This document shows, one piece after another, positions 16,311-24,178 of a stretch of DNA of 38,026 nt. Both the position numbers and the translations under genes were made by a program. The notes beneath the pieces are model-generated. The model saw nothing but the letters and a program-made list of their open reading frames with translations, had not been told where the DNA came from and searched no databases. Location: assembly GCA_017883025.1 (NCBI GenBank), contig JADGOH010000009.1:1-38026 (forward strand), read 5' to 3'. Within the stretch, counting starts at the first letter, position 1. Every line of letters starts with the position of its first letter. This stretch comes from Acidimicrobiales bacterium (GTDB lineage: Bacteria > Actinomycetota > Acidimicrobiia > Acidimicrobiales > RAAP-2).

Positions 16311-17881
16311 AAGGCGGCGCTCGGCACGGAGCACACCGGGACCGAGCCCGGCACGGGCGTCCCGCCGGCGTCACCGGTGAGCTGCGGATCGTGGTGGAAC
16401 ATCGGCCACGCCCGGTGGCTGAGCGCCGCGGCGCCGTCAGAACCGGCGATCTCGAAGTGGTCGACCCGGCCCGAGTTGCTCGGCCCGATGTATCCGGCCA
16501 GTGTGATGCCGACGGTGCCGTTCGGGTCGTCGGTGACCAGCGGCGCGTTCTGCATGCCGAGGTCGCCGTTGCCCTGGCCGTCGAGCGACGTCACCACCGC
16601 CCCCGTCCGACCGTCCAGGATCGTCAGCCCGTCCGTGGTCGGGACCAGTACGTCGTCGTACCCGGTGCCGAACAGGTCGGCGGCCACCACCGACCCGATG
16701 ACCCGTCCGCTGGCCACCGACCACACCCGAGCCCCCGTGGCCCCGTCGAGCACGGTGACCGAGCCGCCGGTGCCGTTGTCCGTCCCCTCCACCACCTGGA
16801 GGTGCCCGTTGCCCAGCACGTCGGCGAGCGCCGGCGAGGAGAAGGTGCTGCCGTCGAGCCTGGCCGACCAGGCGGGCCGGCATCGGGTGTCGTACGCCTT
16901 GACGGTGTCGGTGTCGGCGGCCCCGAGGAAGTACCTGCCGGTCCCGACCGCGATGCCGGTGGCCCCGCCGGCCAGGAAGCCGCCCACGGCCGGCGAGGAG
17001 TCGAGCACCTGGTCGGTGGAGGTCCGGCAGATGACGTTGCCCGTGCCGGACAGGATGCGCAGCGTGCCCCCGTCGTGGTAGGTCTGCCCGGCGGCGAGTC
17101 CGGTGGACTGGTCGGAGGCCTCCACCACCTCGGCGCGCCCGGTGCCGTACAGGTCGGCGATCGCCACGGTGCCGTGGGTGCTGTCGGTGTTCAGGAAGGG
17201 CCAGCCCGGGAGCGGCGTTCCCGAGGTGGGGTCGAGCGCGTAGGCGACCTGTCCGAGTGAACCGGCCACGGCGGACGGACCGGACGTGGCAGCGCCCTGC
17301 AGGGTCCCGACGGCGATGCCGGCGATGACGCCGCCGGACGGCGCGGTGTCCGACGGCGGGTTGGCGACCGAGGTGATCCAGCGCAGCGACCCGTCGGCGC
17401 CGTACGCCTGGTACCCGCCACCCTGGGGCAGGGCGTCGTCGCCCGATCCGACGAGGACGTTCGTTCCGCCGGCCGCCGGCGCCACCGACGGCGTCGAGTC
17501 GATCGGGGCGTTGGCGTGGGTGCCGGACCACCCGGTGGGGACGGCCGGCGACGGCGGCGACCCCGGGGCGGCACCGTCCAGCTGGAACGCGTAGAGGTGC
17601 CCGCCCCGATCCCCCACCACCACAGACGGCCGGCCTCCGAGCGTCGCCGGGATCGGAGACGACTGGGCGATCGGGGTTCCCGCGTCAGCCAGCGGGCCGG
17701 TCGACCACGTCTCGGTGATCGTCGGGAGGGTGGCGGGCACGACGGCCGCCGAGGAGCCGGATGCGCCGGCGACGGCGGGCGTCAGGGCCGGGACGAGGCA
17801 GGTGGCGACGGCCGCCGACGCCCCGGCAAGGGCGGCGAGTGCGGCGCGTCGGCACGGGCGGGACATCGGTTCGGTGCGCAT
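15557..17881 (-). CDS. secreted beta-propeller / DGGIF-repeat protein
   Basis: A 774-aa exported protein. The N-terminus MRTEPMSRPCRRAALAALAGASAAVATCLVPALTPAVAGA is a signal peptide. Residues about 55-510 look like a PQQ/FG-GAP-type propeller (VVVGDRGGHLYAFQLDG, VAIADLYGTGRAEVVEA, SSPALADVLGNGHLQVVEG, VLDGATGARVWSV, VVAADLFGTGYDDVLV). The C-terminal 250 residues hold six repeats of about 42 residues, of the form YWLVasDGGIFAFGdAaFlGSmGG.rLn.PIVGMAaTadGGG, a motif I associate with secreted Acidimicrobiia proteins. The role is probably cell-surface or matrix binding; no enzyme motif is seen. The track's extra 45 N-terminal residues read through tRNA-Arg and are false; ATG 17881 has GGGAGGA four bases upstream. 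Confidence 0.85.
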   Translation of the reverse strand: MRTEPMSRPCRRAALAALAGASAAVATCLVPALTPAVAGASGSSAAVVPATLPTITETWSTGPLADAGTPIAQSSPIPATLGGRPSVVVGDRGGHLYAFQLDGAAPGSPPSPAVPTGWSGTHANAPIDSTPSVAPAAGGTNVLVGSGDDALPQGGGYQAYGADGSLRWITSVANPPSDTAPSGGVIAGIAVGTLQGAATSGPSAVAGSLGQVAYALDPTSGTPLPGWPFLNTDSTHGTVAIADLYGTGRAEVVEASDQSTGLAAGQTYHDGGTLRILSGTGNVICRTSTDQVLDSSPAVGGFLAGGATGIAVGTGRYFLGAADTDTVKAYDTRCRPAWSARLDGSTFSSPALADVLGNGHLQVVEGTDNGTGGSVTVLDGATGARVWSVASGRVIGSVVAADLFGTGYDDVLVPTTDGLTILDGRTGAVVTSLDGQGNGDLGMQNAPLVTDDPNGTVGITLAGYIGPSNSGRVDHFEIAGSDGAAALSHRAWPMFHHDPQLTGDAGGTPVPGSVPVCSVPSAAFTGYDLVAADGGVATYPSPGQPFCGSAGGGHLNRPVVGMTMAPASGGYWLVGSDGGIFAYGGAAYRGSMGGSRLNEPIVGMAATADGGGYWLVASDGGIFAFGDAAFLGSMGGSRLNAPIVGMAATADGGGYWLVATDGGIFAFGDARFEGSLGGHRIARPIVGIARDPNSGGYWLVAADGGLFSYGGAPFLGSTGAQVLAAPVRGMAATTNGSGYRFAAADGGVFSFGAPFLGSASAGGLLAPVTGTSGY

Positions 17882-17892
17882 GCGGTCCTCCC

Positions 17893-17898
17893 AGCCTA
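17893..17898 (-). promoter_or_regulatory. possible -10 element (secreted repeat protein gene)
   Basis: TAGGCT fits TAnnnT, 11 nt before ATG 17881. A GGGAGGA ribosome binding site lies in between, so this promoter would clip the site; an upstream promoter is equally possible. Confidence 0.3.
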
Positions 17899-17970
17899 CG
17901 GGGTCGTGCCCGGCGACACCGAGGCCGGGGGTAGGTCGGGCCGCCCATGGCCGGCGCGACAATCCCTTCG

Positions 17971-18044
17971 TGCCCCCGGCAGGAGTCGAACCCGCAACCT
18001 GATGGGTAGAAACCACCTGCTCTATCCAGTTGAGCTACAGGGGC
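17971..18044 (-). tRNA. tRNA-Arg (anticodon TCT)
   Basis: On the minus strand the acceptor GCCCCTG pairs with CGGGGGC. The D arm is GCTC-AACTGGATA-GAGC, the anticodon stem-loop GGTGG-TTTCTAC-CCATC gives TCT, and the T arm is GCGGG-TTCGACT-CCTGC. The discriminator is A and CCA is not encoded. Confidence 0.96.
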
Positions 18045-18108
18045 GGAGCACACACGAGTCGGACCGTGTCCGGGCCGCCATCGGCTTGTGCCACACTAGA
18101 GGCTCCTT

Positions 18109-18183
18109 GGTGGCCGTAGCTCAGCTGGTCAGAGCGCCGGGTTGTGATCCCGGAGGTCGCGGGTTCGAACCCCGTCGGTCACC
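18109..18183 (+). tRNA. tRNA-His (anticodon GTG)
   Basis: The acceptor GTGGCCG pairs with CGGTCAC, preceded by G at position -1, which pairs with discriminator C; this extra pair is the hallmark of tRNA-His. The anticodon stem-loop CCGGG-TTGTGAT-CCCGG gives GTG, and the T arm is GCGGG-TTCGAAC-CCCGT. No encoded CCA. Confidence 0.97.
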
Positions 18184-18230
18184 CTCAGTCCCTCGAGACA
18201 TGGGACTCGCGACCGTGCCACCCGGGGCAG

Positions 18231-18236
18231 TACCGT
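18231..18236 (+). promoter_or_regulatory. possible -10 element for tRNA-Lys
   Basis: TACCGT fits TAnnnT and ends 15 nt before the tRNA-Lys 5' end. Co-transcription with tRNA-His is the alternative. Confidence 0.35.
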
Positions 18237-18251
18237 AGGTCCCAGGCACAG

Positions 18252-18326
18252 GCGCCTCTAGCTCAACGGCAGAGCAACGGACTCTTAATCCGCAGGTTCC
18301 CGGTTCGAATCCGGGGGGGCGCACCA
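18252..18326 (+). tRNA. tRNA-Lys (anticodon CTT), CCA encoded
   Basis: The acceptor GCGCCTC pairs with GGGGCGC. The D arm is GCTC-AACGGCA-GAGC, anticodon loop CTCTTAA gives CTT, and the T arm is CCCGG-TTCGAAT-CCGGG. Discriminator A is followed by an encoded CCA, unlike the other three tRNAs in the window. Confidence 0.96.
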
Positions 18327-18347
18327 CATCCGCCGGCCCGTGGAGTC

Positions 18348-18377
18348 GCACGGCTCCGGGACGCACGGCTCCGGGAC
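18348..18377. repeat. 15-bp tandem duplication
   Basis: GCACGGCTCCGGGAC occurs twice head to tail in the 175-nt gap between tRNA-Lys and the aldose epimerase gene. I see no other feature in that gap. Confidence 0.7.
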
Positions 18378-18501
18378 GCCCGGCGCAACACACCGATCGG
18401 CGCCGGCCGTGGAGGACCGGCTGCCGATCCCTGGCCGGGGCGGTGCGCCCTCCCGTCCGCCTCCCTCCGGAACGACGGCGAACGGAGGGCATCGTCCCTG
18501 G

Positions 18502-19455
18502 TCAGCGAGGTGTGATCCCCCAGGACCCCGTCCAGCGGGCGCCGGGCCGGAGGACGGTGAGATCGGTGCCCGACCGGAAGGCGTCCGGTGGGCACGTCAT
18601 GGGCTCGACGGCCAGCCCGGTGCGGCGTGACCCGGGGTCCAGGGTGTCGCCCGTGAACAGCATCAGGTGGCCGAACCGTTCGTCGGCCCACAGGGTCACC
18701 CCGGCGTCACCGTCGGGGTGGTCGAGATCCACCCGGGCCCGGCCGTCGCCGTCGCGGGTGAGGTCGCAGTACGCGGTGTCGAGCCGGGTGACCCCGATGG
18801 GGCGGTCGGTCGTGAAGTCGTACTCGGACCCGGCGACGCCCACCGAGCCGGTCGGCAGGCCGCGATCGTCGGCGACGAGACGCCGGTGGGCCGGGACACG
18901 GAGCCGGGCCTGGTCGATCGAGCCGGTGCCCACCGTGAGGTACGGGTGGAATCCGAGCCCGAACGGAAGGTCGGCGGTCCCGAGGTTCTGGGCATCGGTC
19001 GACACGGTGAGGCCCTCGCGTCCGAGCCGGTACTCGATCTCGAGGCGGAGGGCGAACGGGTAGGCCGGTGACGGGTACAGCTCGCAGCTCAACCCCACCC
19101 GGTTCTGGGCGCGACCTGTCAGGCGCCACGGCAACCACCGGACCAGGCCGTGGATGGCCGTACGCCGGTCGACCTCGTTCAGCGGGGCCTGGGCCGTGAT
19201 GTCCTCGAAGGTGTAGGCGCCGTCGCCGAGCCGGTTTGGCCACGGGGCGAGGACCTGGCCGCGGCCACCGTGGCTCCACTCCTCCGGCCCGAACCCGTCG
19301 ACGACGGGTCGCTCGCCAACGGTGAACGCCCGCAGCGTGGCCCCCACCTCGGTGACGACGGCACGCTGATGGCCGTGCCCGATGACCCACTGATCGCCGG
19401 TGGCGGCGGTGGACTGGGCGGGATGCTGGTCGGAGGGGGGCGTGGGAGCGGTCAT
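18502..19455 (-). CDS. aldose 1-epimerase family protein
   Basis: A 317-aa galactose mutarotase-like protein. NRLGDGAYTFEDI and TAIHGLVRWLPW carry the first conserved His, GLGFHPYLTVG the second, and the C-terminal LAVEPMTCPPDAF has the catalytic Glu position. These are the hallmarks of the aldose 1-epimerase/YihR-like group, which interconverts alpha and beta anomers of aldoses or sugar phosphates. The track extends 74 codons further upstream; I take ATG 19455 because conserved sequence begins shortly after it, but no ribosome binding site or TAnnnT hexamer marks it, so the start is less certain. It is transcribed divergently from surE with a 251-nt gap. Confidence 0.87.
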   Translation of the reverse strand: MTAPTPPSDQHPAQSTAATGDQWVIGHGHQRAVVTEVGATLRAFTVGERPVVDGFGPEEWSHGGRGQVLAPWPNRLGDGAYTFEDITAQAPLNEVDRRTAIHGLVRWLPWRLTGRAQNRVGLSCELYPSPAYPFALRLEIEYRLGREGLTVSTDAQNLGTADLPFGLGFHPYLTVGTGSIDQARLRVPAHRRLVADDRGLPTGSVGVAGSEYDFTTDRPIGVTRLDTAYCDLTRDGDGRARVDLDHPDGDAGVTLWADERFGHLMLFTGDTLDPGSRRTGLAVEPMTCPPDAFRSGTDLTVLRPGARWTGSWGITPR

Positions 19456-19706
19456 GGGGTGGGGTCTGGTTTCCTCGTGGCGGAGTGGGCGCCGGTGCCG
19501 CTGCGTCGGTCGCGGCGCCCGGCGGGGCCGCGGAGCGGCCCGGTGGGGACGGAGGGCGACGGTCGTGGCGCACCGTCCGGTTGCCGATGTCGCCCGGTAT
19601 GGTAGGCGACGAGGCCGCACCGGCCCGCCGAGACCCTGTCGCGACGAGCCCACACGCCCCGGCGGCGCCGGCGTCACGCGACGGCCGACGAACGGAATCC
19701 CCCGCC
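19456..19706. other. divergent intergenic region between aldose epimerase and surE
   Basis: About 250 nt. A TATGGT hexamer near 19597 on the plus strand and TACCAT overlapping it on the minus strand are candidate -10 elements for surE and the epimerase gene. The ORFs running through here in several frames look like GC-rich read-through. Confidence 0.4.
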
Positions 19707-20555
19707 ATGCGCATCCTGATCACCAACGACGACGGCGTGTTCGCACCCGGGATCGCCGCACTGGCGCGGGGCCTGCATGCCGCCTTCGGGGACGAGCACG
19801 ACCTGGTCGTCGTCGCCCCGCTCACCGACCACAGCGGGGCGGGTGCCGCGGTGGGTCCCGTCTACGAGCGGGAGTCCATCCCCTACGAGCACGTCGACAT
19901 CCCCGGCCTGGCCGACGTCCCGACCTTCGGCGTCGACGGCTCGCCGGCCCTTTCGGTGATCCTGGGCTGCATCGAGGGGTTCGGCCCGCGGCCCGACATG
20001 ATCGTGTCCGGCATCAACCACGGGATCAACGCCGGCCGGTCGGCCATGCACTCCGGCACGGTGGGTGCGGCGTTGACCGGCGCCCAGTTCGGCGTGCGGG
20101 GCCTGGCGGTCAGCATCGCCTGGGCCTCCGAGCCTGACTTCTGGGAGACGGCCGTGGGCCTGGCCTGCGGCATCGTCCCCGAGCTGGCCGGGTCGGAGCC
20201 GGGCACCGTGCTCAACCTCAATGTGCCGGCCGTCCGCCCCCACGAGCTCAAGGGGCTGCGCCACGGCAAGCTCGGGCGGGTGGGGCTCATCCGGTCGGTC
20301 CGGCCCGAACACACGCCGATGCCCGTCGAAGGTCCCGCCGTCGACCGCACCGGGGGCGCCATCGTGCTCTCCATGCGGGGGATGTCCGAGGACGCCGACC
20401 GCCTGAAGGAGCGCGCCGAGCTCGAGCCCGAGTCGGACGCCGCCCTCGTCGAGGAGGGGTGGGCCTCGTTGACCCCGTTGGTCGGCGTGCGCGAGGACGT
20501 CACCGGTGGTGGCGTGGCGGCGCTGACTGCGGCACTGGCCACTCGATCGGCCTGA
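19707..20555 (+). CDS. surE: 5'-nucleotidase SurE
   Basis: A 282-aa SurE-family metal-dependent phosphatase that dephosphorylates nucleoside monophosphates (and short polyphosphate in some species). MRILITNDDGVFAPGI gives the metal-binding DD pair; APLTDHSGAGAAV has the conserved Ser region, and SGINHGINAGRSAMHSGTVGAA is the family signature with the Asn ligand. The C-terminal half contains GTVLNLNVPAV, also typical. ATG 19707 is chosen because SurE starts at this methionine throughout the family; the track's 74 extra residues are low-complexity read-through. It is monocistronic, with a small hairpin after the stop. Confidence 0.93.
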   Translation: MRILITNDDGVFAPGIAALARGLHAAFGDEHDLVVVAPLTDHSGAGAAVGPVYERESIPYEHVDIPGLADVPTFGVDGSPALSVILGCIEGFGPRPDMIVSGINHGINAGRSAMHSGTVGAALTGAQFGVRGLAVSIAWASEPDFWETAVGLACGIVPELAGSEPGTVLNLNVPAVRPHELKGLRHGKLGRVGLIRSVRPEHTPMPVEGPAVDRTGGAIVLSMRGMSEDADRLKERAELEPESDAALVEEGWASLTPLVGVREDVTGGGVAALTAALATRSA

Positions 20556-20586
20556 GCACTTCCCGTGGGGTCCGAGGCCCCGGGGC

Positions 20587-20602
20587 GCCGGTCCCGACCG
20601 GC
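20587..20602. terminator. small hairpin between convergent genes
   Basis: GCCGGT-CCCG-ACCGGC, a 6-bp stem with a 4-nt loop, lies between the surE stop and the alpha/beta hydrolase stop. Confidence 0.4.
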
Positions 20603-20607
20603 AGCGG

Positions 20608-21837
20608 TCAACCCAGCTGGGCGTCGAGCCAGTCGTAGGTGACCTGCGCGGACAGGCGCAGATTGTCGGACTGGCAGTGGGCCGAGGCGCCGTCGGCCGG
20701 TCGGAACACCCGTGCGGTGACCGGACCGGCGACACCGGCGACCAACGCGTCGAACTGGGCCCGCGGCTCGTCCCCCTCCCGCTCCCCCACGAGGGCGAGC
20801 ACCGGGCAGGCGATCTCGGCGATCCGCCCGTCGAGCCGGTAGGACGCCATGGCGTCGCGCCAGGCATGGAACGACGGGACCCCGAACCGGGTGCAGATGG
20901 CCTCGATGCCCCACTGCATCTGGCGCGGCATCAGGTCCTCGGGTACGCCGGTCACGTCCTCGGGACGGATGTCCCGGATCATCCGGTAGACGTCGGTCCC
21001 CACCCAGGCCTCCATGTAGCGGCCCATGTCCACGACGGGCGGATTGGCCACCAGCGCCCGGACCCGGGGGTCGGTGGCCGCGGCGCGCGCCGCGAAGTAG
21101 GAGCCGAAGCTCTGCCCGCAGAGGACCACGCGCCCGGAGTCGACCCCGGGCAGGCCGACGACCGCGTCGAGCACCGCGGCGATCGGCACCTCGTAGTCGG
21201 GCCGGAACGTCATGGCCGGCTCGGTGCGCATGCACCCGAGCTGGCCGGGACCGTCGAAGACCACGACGTTCCACCCCCGCTCGGCGCCGGGCGCGCCGAG
21301 CTGGAAGTAGAGCTCTTCGGCGCTCGAGTCGAACCCGCCCACGGCCACCACCGTCGGACGTGGGGTGTCACCCGATGTGCCGGCCGGCGGTCGCACCAGG
21401 TAGCCGGGCAGGGACCCGCCGGCGAACGGGATGGTGAGCGGCTCGACGGGCGGGTCGACCAGCGCGGCCGCCTCAGAGAAACAGGCCTGGCTGCGGGCCC
21501 CGGCCCCGTCGGCGCCCGAGCCGCCGCCGTAGTATTCGGCGGTCCGATAGTAGGTGGAGGCCCGCAGGAGGTGGTCGCGGCCACTCACCCTGCGACCGGC
21601 GGCCAGGCACTCCCGTCCCTGCGCCTCCACCCGCTGGGCCAGTCGCTCGAAGGCCCGGGTCCAGCTCTGCGGGCTCCCGTCGGTGATCTCCGCCACCACG
21701 GCCAGGCACTCACCCACCGAGGAGCCCGCGTAGTCGGCCATCCCGAGGGCCCGGATCAGCTGGTAGTTGAACTCGTCGTCCCGGAACCCCTCCACTCGGA
21801 CGGCACTGCGGACGACATCGGAGTCTTCGAAGGACAC
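20608..21837 (-). CDS. alpha/beta hydrolase with helical N-terminal domain
   Basis: A 409-aa protein. The first 130 residues are helical (FEDSDVVRSAVRVEGFRDDEFNYQLIRALGMADY..., with SGRDHLLRASTYYRTAEYY), a pattern of FrsA-like and 2,6-dihydroxypseudooxynicotine-hydrolase-like enzymes. The catalytic domain has VVVFDGPGQ (oxyanion region), the nucleophile elbow VVLCGQSFGSYFAARAA, an acid residue near ALVGEREGDEP and a histidine in GASAHCQSDN. It probably cleaves a carbon-carbon or ester bond of an unknown substrate. The track's 581-aa form has a false N-terminal extension that overlaps the divergent nitrilase gene; GTG 21837 follows GAGGAAGAG, a good ribosome binding site. Confidence 0.85.
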   Translation of the reverse strand: MSFEDSDVVRSAVRVEGFRDDEFNYQLIRALGMADYAGSSVGECLAVVAEITDGSPQSWTRAFERLAQRVEAQGRECLAAGRRVSGRDHLLRASTYYRTAEYYGGGSGADGAGARSQACFSEAAALVDPPVEPLTIPFAGGSLPGYLVRPPAGTSGDTPRPTVVAVGGFDSSAEELYFQLGAPGAERGWNVVVFDGPGQLGCMRTEPAMTFRPDYEVPIAAVLDAVVGLPGVDSGRVVLCGQSFGSYFAARAAATDPRVRALVANPPVVDMGRYMEAWVGTDVYRMIRDIRPEDVTGVPEDLMPRQMQWGIEAICTRFGVPSFHAWRDAMASYRLDGRIAEIACPVLALVGEREGDEPRAQFDALVAGVAGPVTARVFRPADGASAHCQSDNLRLSAQVTYDWLDAQLG

Positions 21838-21911
21838 GGCGCTCTCTTCCTCGGGGCGGGGTGGACCGGTCGGGTCCCCACGCCGTGGGTCATTGTGCCC
21901 GATCCCCGGCC

Positions 21912-21917
21912 TACCCT
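21912..21917 (+). promoter_or_regulatory. -10 element, nearly leaderless promoter (nitrilase gene)
   Basis: TACCCT ends 5 nt before ATG 21923. The gap is one base shorter than in most other cases here. Confidence 0.5.
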
Positions 21918-21922
21918 GTGAC

Positions 21923-22780
21923 ATGCGCGCTGCCGCCATCCAGACGACGGCCGGCGACGACCGTGCCGCCAACCTGATGGCGGCGGGCGCCCTCGTCGAG
22001 GAGGCGGCCGGCGCCGGCGCTGACCTGGTGGTCCTGCCCGAGTACTTCTCGGTGGCCGGGACCCCCGAGGTGCTCCGGGCCGGCGCCGAGGCGCTGGACG
22101 GCCCCACGGTCACCTGGGCCTCGACCCTGGCCGCCCGCCTCGGGATCCACCTGGTGGCCGGGAGCTTCCCCGAGGTGGCCCGGGCGGGCGACGGGCGCCT
22201 GTCCAACACCAGCTGTCTGCTCGGCCCCGACGGCACCGTCCTCGGCGTGTACCGGAAGATCCACCTGTTCGACGTGGCGCTGCGGGGTGTGGCCTCCCGG
22301 GAGTCCGACACCATCGCCCCGGGCGGCGACACCTGCGTGGTGCCACTGAGCACGACCCCCGGGGCCGTGCTCGGGATGACGCTCTGTTACGACGTCCGCT
22401 TCCCCGAGCTCTACCGGATGCTCGCCCTCGACGGGGCGACCGTGGTGACGGTGCCGGCCGCCTTTACCGCCGCGACCGGGCCGGCCCACTGGGAGCTGCT
22501 CCTGCGGGCACGGGCCGTCGAGGACCAGGTGTTCATCATCGGAGCGGGCCAGGTGGGCGAGCTCCCCGTCGGCATGCCCCGGTGCCACGGCCACTCGATG
22601 ATCGTCGACCCGTGGGGGGAGGTTCTGGCCGAGCGCACCGACCCGACCCCCGGTGTCGTGGTGGCCGACCTCGATCTCGACGGCCTCGCCGACGTGCGCG
22701 AACGCCTGCCGGTGCTGGCGAACCGCCAGCCCGCGGCGTACCGTGGGCTGCATGGCGACTCAAGGGGCACCACGGACTGA
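21923..22780 (+). CDS. carbon-nitrogen hydrolase (nitrilase superfamily)
   Basis: A 285-aa amidase-type enzyme with the full Glu-Lys-Cys triad: E in LVVLPEYFSV, K in YRKIHLFDV and C in GMTLCYDVRFPELYR. VEDQVFIIGAGQVG and CHGHSMIVDPWGEVLAE complete the family pattern, closest to the Nit1/Nit2-like omega-amidase group acting on small amides such as deaminated glutathione or alpha-ketoglutaramate. The exact substrate is not known. I start at ATG 21923 (MRAAAIQTTAG) rather than the track's upstream start because the conserved first strand begins there and TACCCT lies just before it. The last 29 nt overlap the next gene in another frame. Confidence 0.9.
   Translation: MRAAAIQTTAGDDRAANLMAAGALVEEAAGAGADLVVLPEYFSVAGTPEVLRAGAEALDGPTVTWASTLAARLGIHLVAGSFPEVARAGDGRLSNTSCLLGPDGTVLGVYRKIHLFDVALRGVASRESDTIAPGGDTCVVPLSTTPGAVLGMTLCYDVRFPELYRMLALDGATVVTVPAAFTAATGPAHWELLLRARAVEDQVFIIGAGQVGELPVGMPRCHGHSMIVDPWGEVLAERTDPTPGVVVADLDLDGLADVRERLPVLANRQPAAYRGLHGDSRGTTD
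22739..22744 (+). promoter_or_regulatory. -10 element of leaderless promoter inside the nitrilase gene
   Basis: TACCGT ends 7 nt before ATG 22752 and lies within the 3' coding end of the nitrilase gene, offering the downstream hydrolase its own start. Confidence 0.5.
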
Positions 22781-23690
22781 CCGGCCGAGGGCGGCACCGT
22801 CACGGGTGCTCCGCGCCCCGAAGGATCTGCCGGACGACAATCCGGGGTCGGCGGCCCCCTACGAGGTCGGCCAATTCGTCCACGACAACCTCGAGCTCTA
22901 CTACGAGGTCCACGGCCAGGGCCCCCGGGTGCTGATCTTCCTGCACGGCATCCTGATGGACGCCAACATGAACCGCCGGCTCGCCTCGGATCTGGCCGCC
23001 AAGGGCAACCGGGTCATCCTCCTCGACCTCCCTGGCCACGGGCTGTCCGCCCGGCCCCCGCGGGCATCGTTCCACCGGATGGACACCTACGCCGGCCACG
23101 TGATCGCCCTGATGGACCACCTCGGCATCGACCAGGCCGTCGTCGGCGGCGTGTCACTCGGCGGCAACGTCAGCCTGCTGGTGGCTGCCCAGGCGCCGGA
23201 GCGCGTGCGGGGCCTCGTGGTCGAGATGCCGGTCCTCGAGTGGGCACTGCCGGCCGCCGCCATCACCTTCATCCCCATGCTGCTCGCCTCCCACTACGCC
23301 CGGCCGATCGTCGGGCGGTTGGCCAAGGTGTTCCGCGCCCTGCCCCGCACCGGCAACGGGGCGCTCGACAGCGCGATGAACATGCTGTCGGCGGAGCCCC
23401 GGGAGACGGCAGCCGTCCTGCACGGGATCCTGGCGGGGCCCATCGCCCCGACCGTGGACCAGCGGGCGGCCATGGACGTCCCCGCACTCGTGATCGGCCA
23501 CAAGGTCGACCACGTCCATCCGTTCCACGACGCCCAGCAGCTGGCGCGCCGGCTGCCCCAGGGCCAACTCATCCAGGCCAGCTCGGTCCTCGAGCTCCGG
23601 GTCCATCCCGAGCGCCTCACCGCGGAGATCAACAGGCTGCTCGACACGGCCTGGGCCACGCCTGTGCGCCGGGCCCGAAAGGCCGGCTGA
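22752..23690 (+). CDS. alpha/beta hydrolase
   Basis: A 312-aa hydrolase of the classic fold: VLIFLHGILMDANMNR (oxyanion HG), DLPGHGLSARP, the nucleophile elbow VVGGVSLGGNVSLLVA, an acid in VIGHKVDHVHPF and a candidate catalytic His in LRVHPERL. The sequence around the lid (LEWALPAAAITFIPMLLASHYARP) is hydrophobic, hinting at a lipid-like or bulky substrate, which is inference. I use ATG 22752 (MATQGAPRTD); the track's start inside the nitrilase gene has no support. It overlaps the nitrilase stop by 29 nt, so the two could be co-transcribed, but a TACCGT hexamer 7 nt upstream suggests an additional internal leaderless promoter. Confidence 0.87.
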   Translation: MATQGAPRTDRPRAAPSRVLRAPKDLPDDNPGSAAPYEVGQFVHDNLELYYEVHGQGPRVLIFLHGILMDANMNRRLASDLAAKGNRVILLDLPGHGLSARPPRASFHRMDTYAGHVIALMDHLGIDQAVVGGVSLGGNVSLLVAAQAPERVRGLVVEMPVLEWALPAAAITFIPMLLASHYARPIVGRLAKVFRALPRTGNGALDSAMNMLSAEPRETAAVLHGILAGPIAPTVDQRAAMDVPALVIGHKVDHVHPFHDAQQLARRLPQGQLIQASSVLELRVHPERLTAEINRLLDTAWATPVRRARKAG

Positions 23691-23734
23691 ACTCCGCCAG
23701 GGGACGCGGGGCCTCAGGCCGCATGCATCACCTG

Positions 23735-24178
23735 CTAGTCGTCGTGGTCGGGCCGCCGAGCCCGCTTCCGCTCCGACAGCCGACGCTTGTCGGCCAGTCG
23801 CCGCTCCTTGGCCCCCTTGGACGGCCGGGTCGGTCGGCGGGCCTTCTCGACCCGTAGCGCGGCGGCGAGCCGCTCCCGGAGCCGCTCGACGGCCAGCTGC
23901 CGGTTCCGCAGCTGCGACCGCTCGTCGTCGGCCACCACCCGCACCTCGGGGCCGAGTCGCTCGAGGAGCCGCGCCCGCTGGTGCGGCCCGAGCGACGGCG
24001 ACGCGGACACGTCGAAGCGGAGCTCCACCCGTGTGGCCACCTTGTTGGCGTGCTGGCCGCCGGGACCACCGCTCGGGCTGAACCGGAACTGCAGCTCGGA
24101 CATCGGGATCCGCAACGACGAGGTGACGCGGACCACCTCGGGACCCGAGCCGGTCGCCGGGTCGGGCACCGGGCTCAT
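23735..24178 (-). CDS. arfB: peptide chain release factor-like protein ArfB (alternative ribosome rescue)
   Basis: A 147-aa member of the YaeJ/ICT1 group. SSLRIPMSELQFRFSPSGGPGGQHANKVATRVELRFDV contains the catalytic GGQ loop that hydrolyses peptidyl-tRNA on stalled ribosomes. The C-terminal tail (RPTRPSKGAKERRLADKRRLSERKRARRPDHDD) is strongly basic, as needed to sense an empty mRNA channel. There is no codon-recognition domain, which separates it from RF1/RF2. The ATG at 24178 overlaps the FAH-family stop (ATGA), so it is translationally coupled to that gene; the track's upstream extension is an overlapping frame. The functional link to the FAH enzyme is unclear and may be chance operon membership. 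Confidence 0.92.
   Translation of the reverse strand: MSPVPDPATGSGPEVVRVTSSLRIPMSELQFRFSPSGGPGGQHANKVATRVELRFDVSASPSLGPHQRARLLERLGPEVRVVADDERSQLRNRQLAVERLRERLAAALRVEKARRPTRPSKGAKERRLADKRRLSERKRARRPDHDD

Noticed and set aside
14783-17260. 825-aa plus-strand ORF
   Set aside because: It is antisense to parA and the secreted repeat protein, is dominated by Gly/Arg/Val/His, and has no domain or start signal. It is a typical high-GC shadow.
18061-18108. promoters of the divergent tRNA-Arg and tRNA-His
   Set aside because: TAGTGT on the minus strand is possible, but no matching -35 or plus-strand -10 could be supported, so I did not annotate them.
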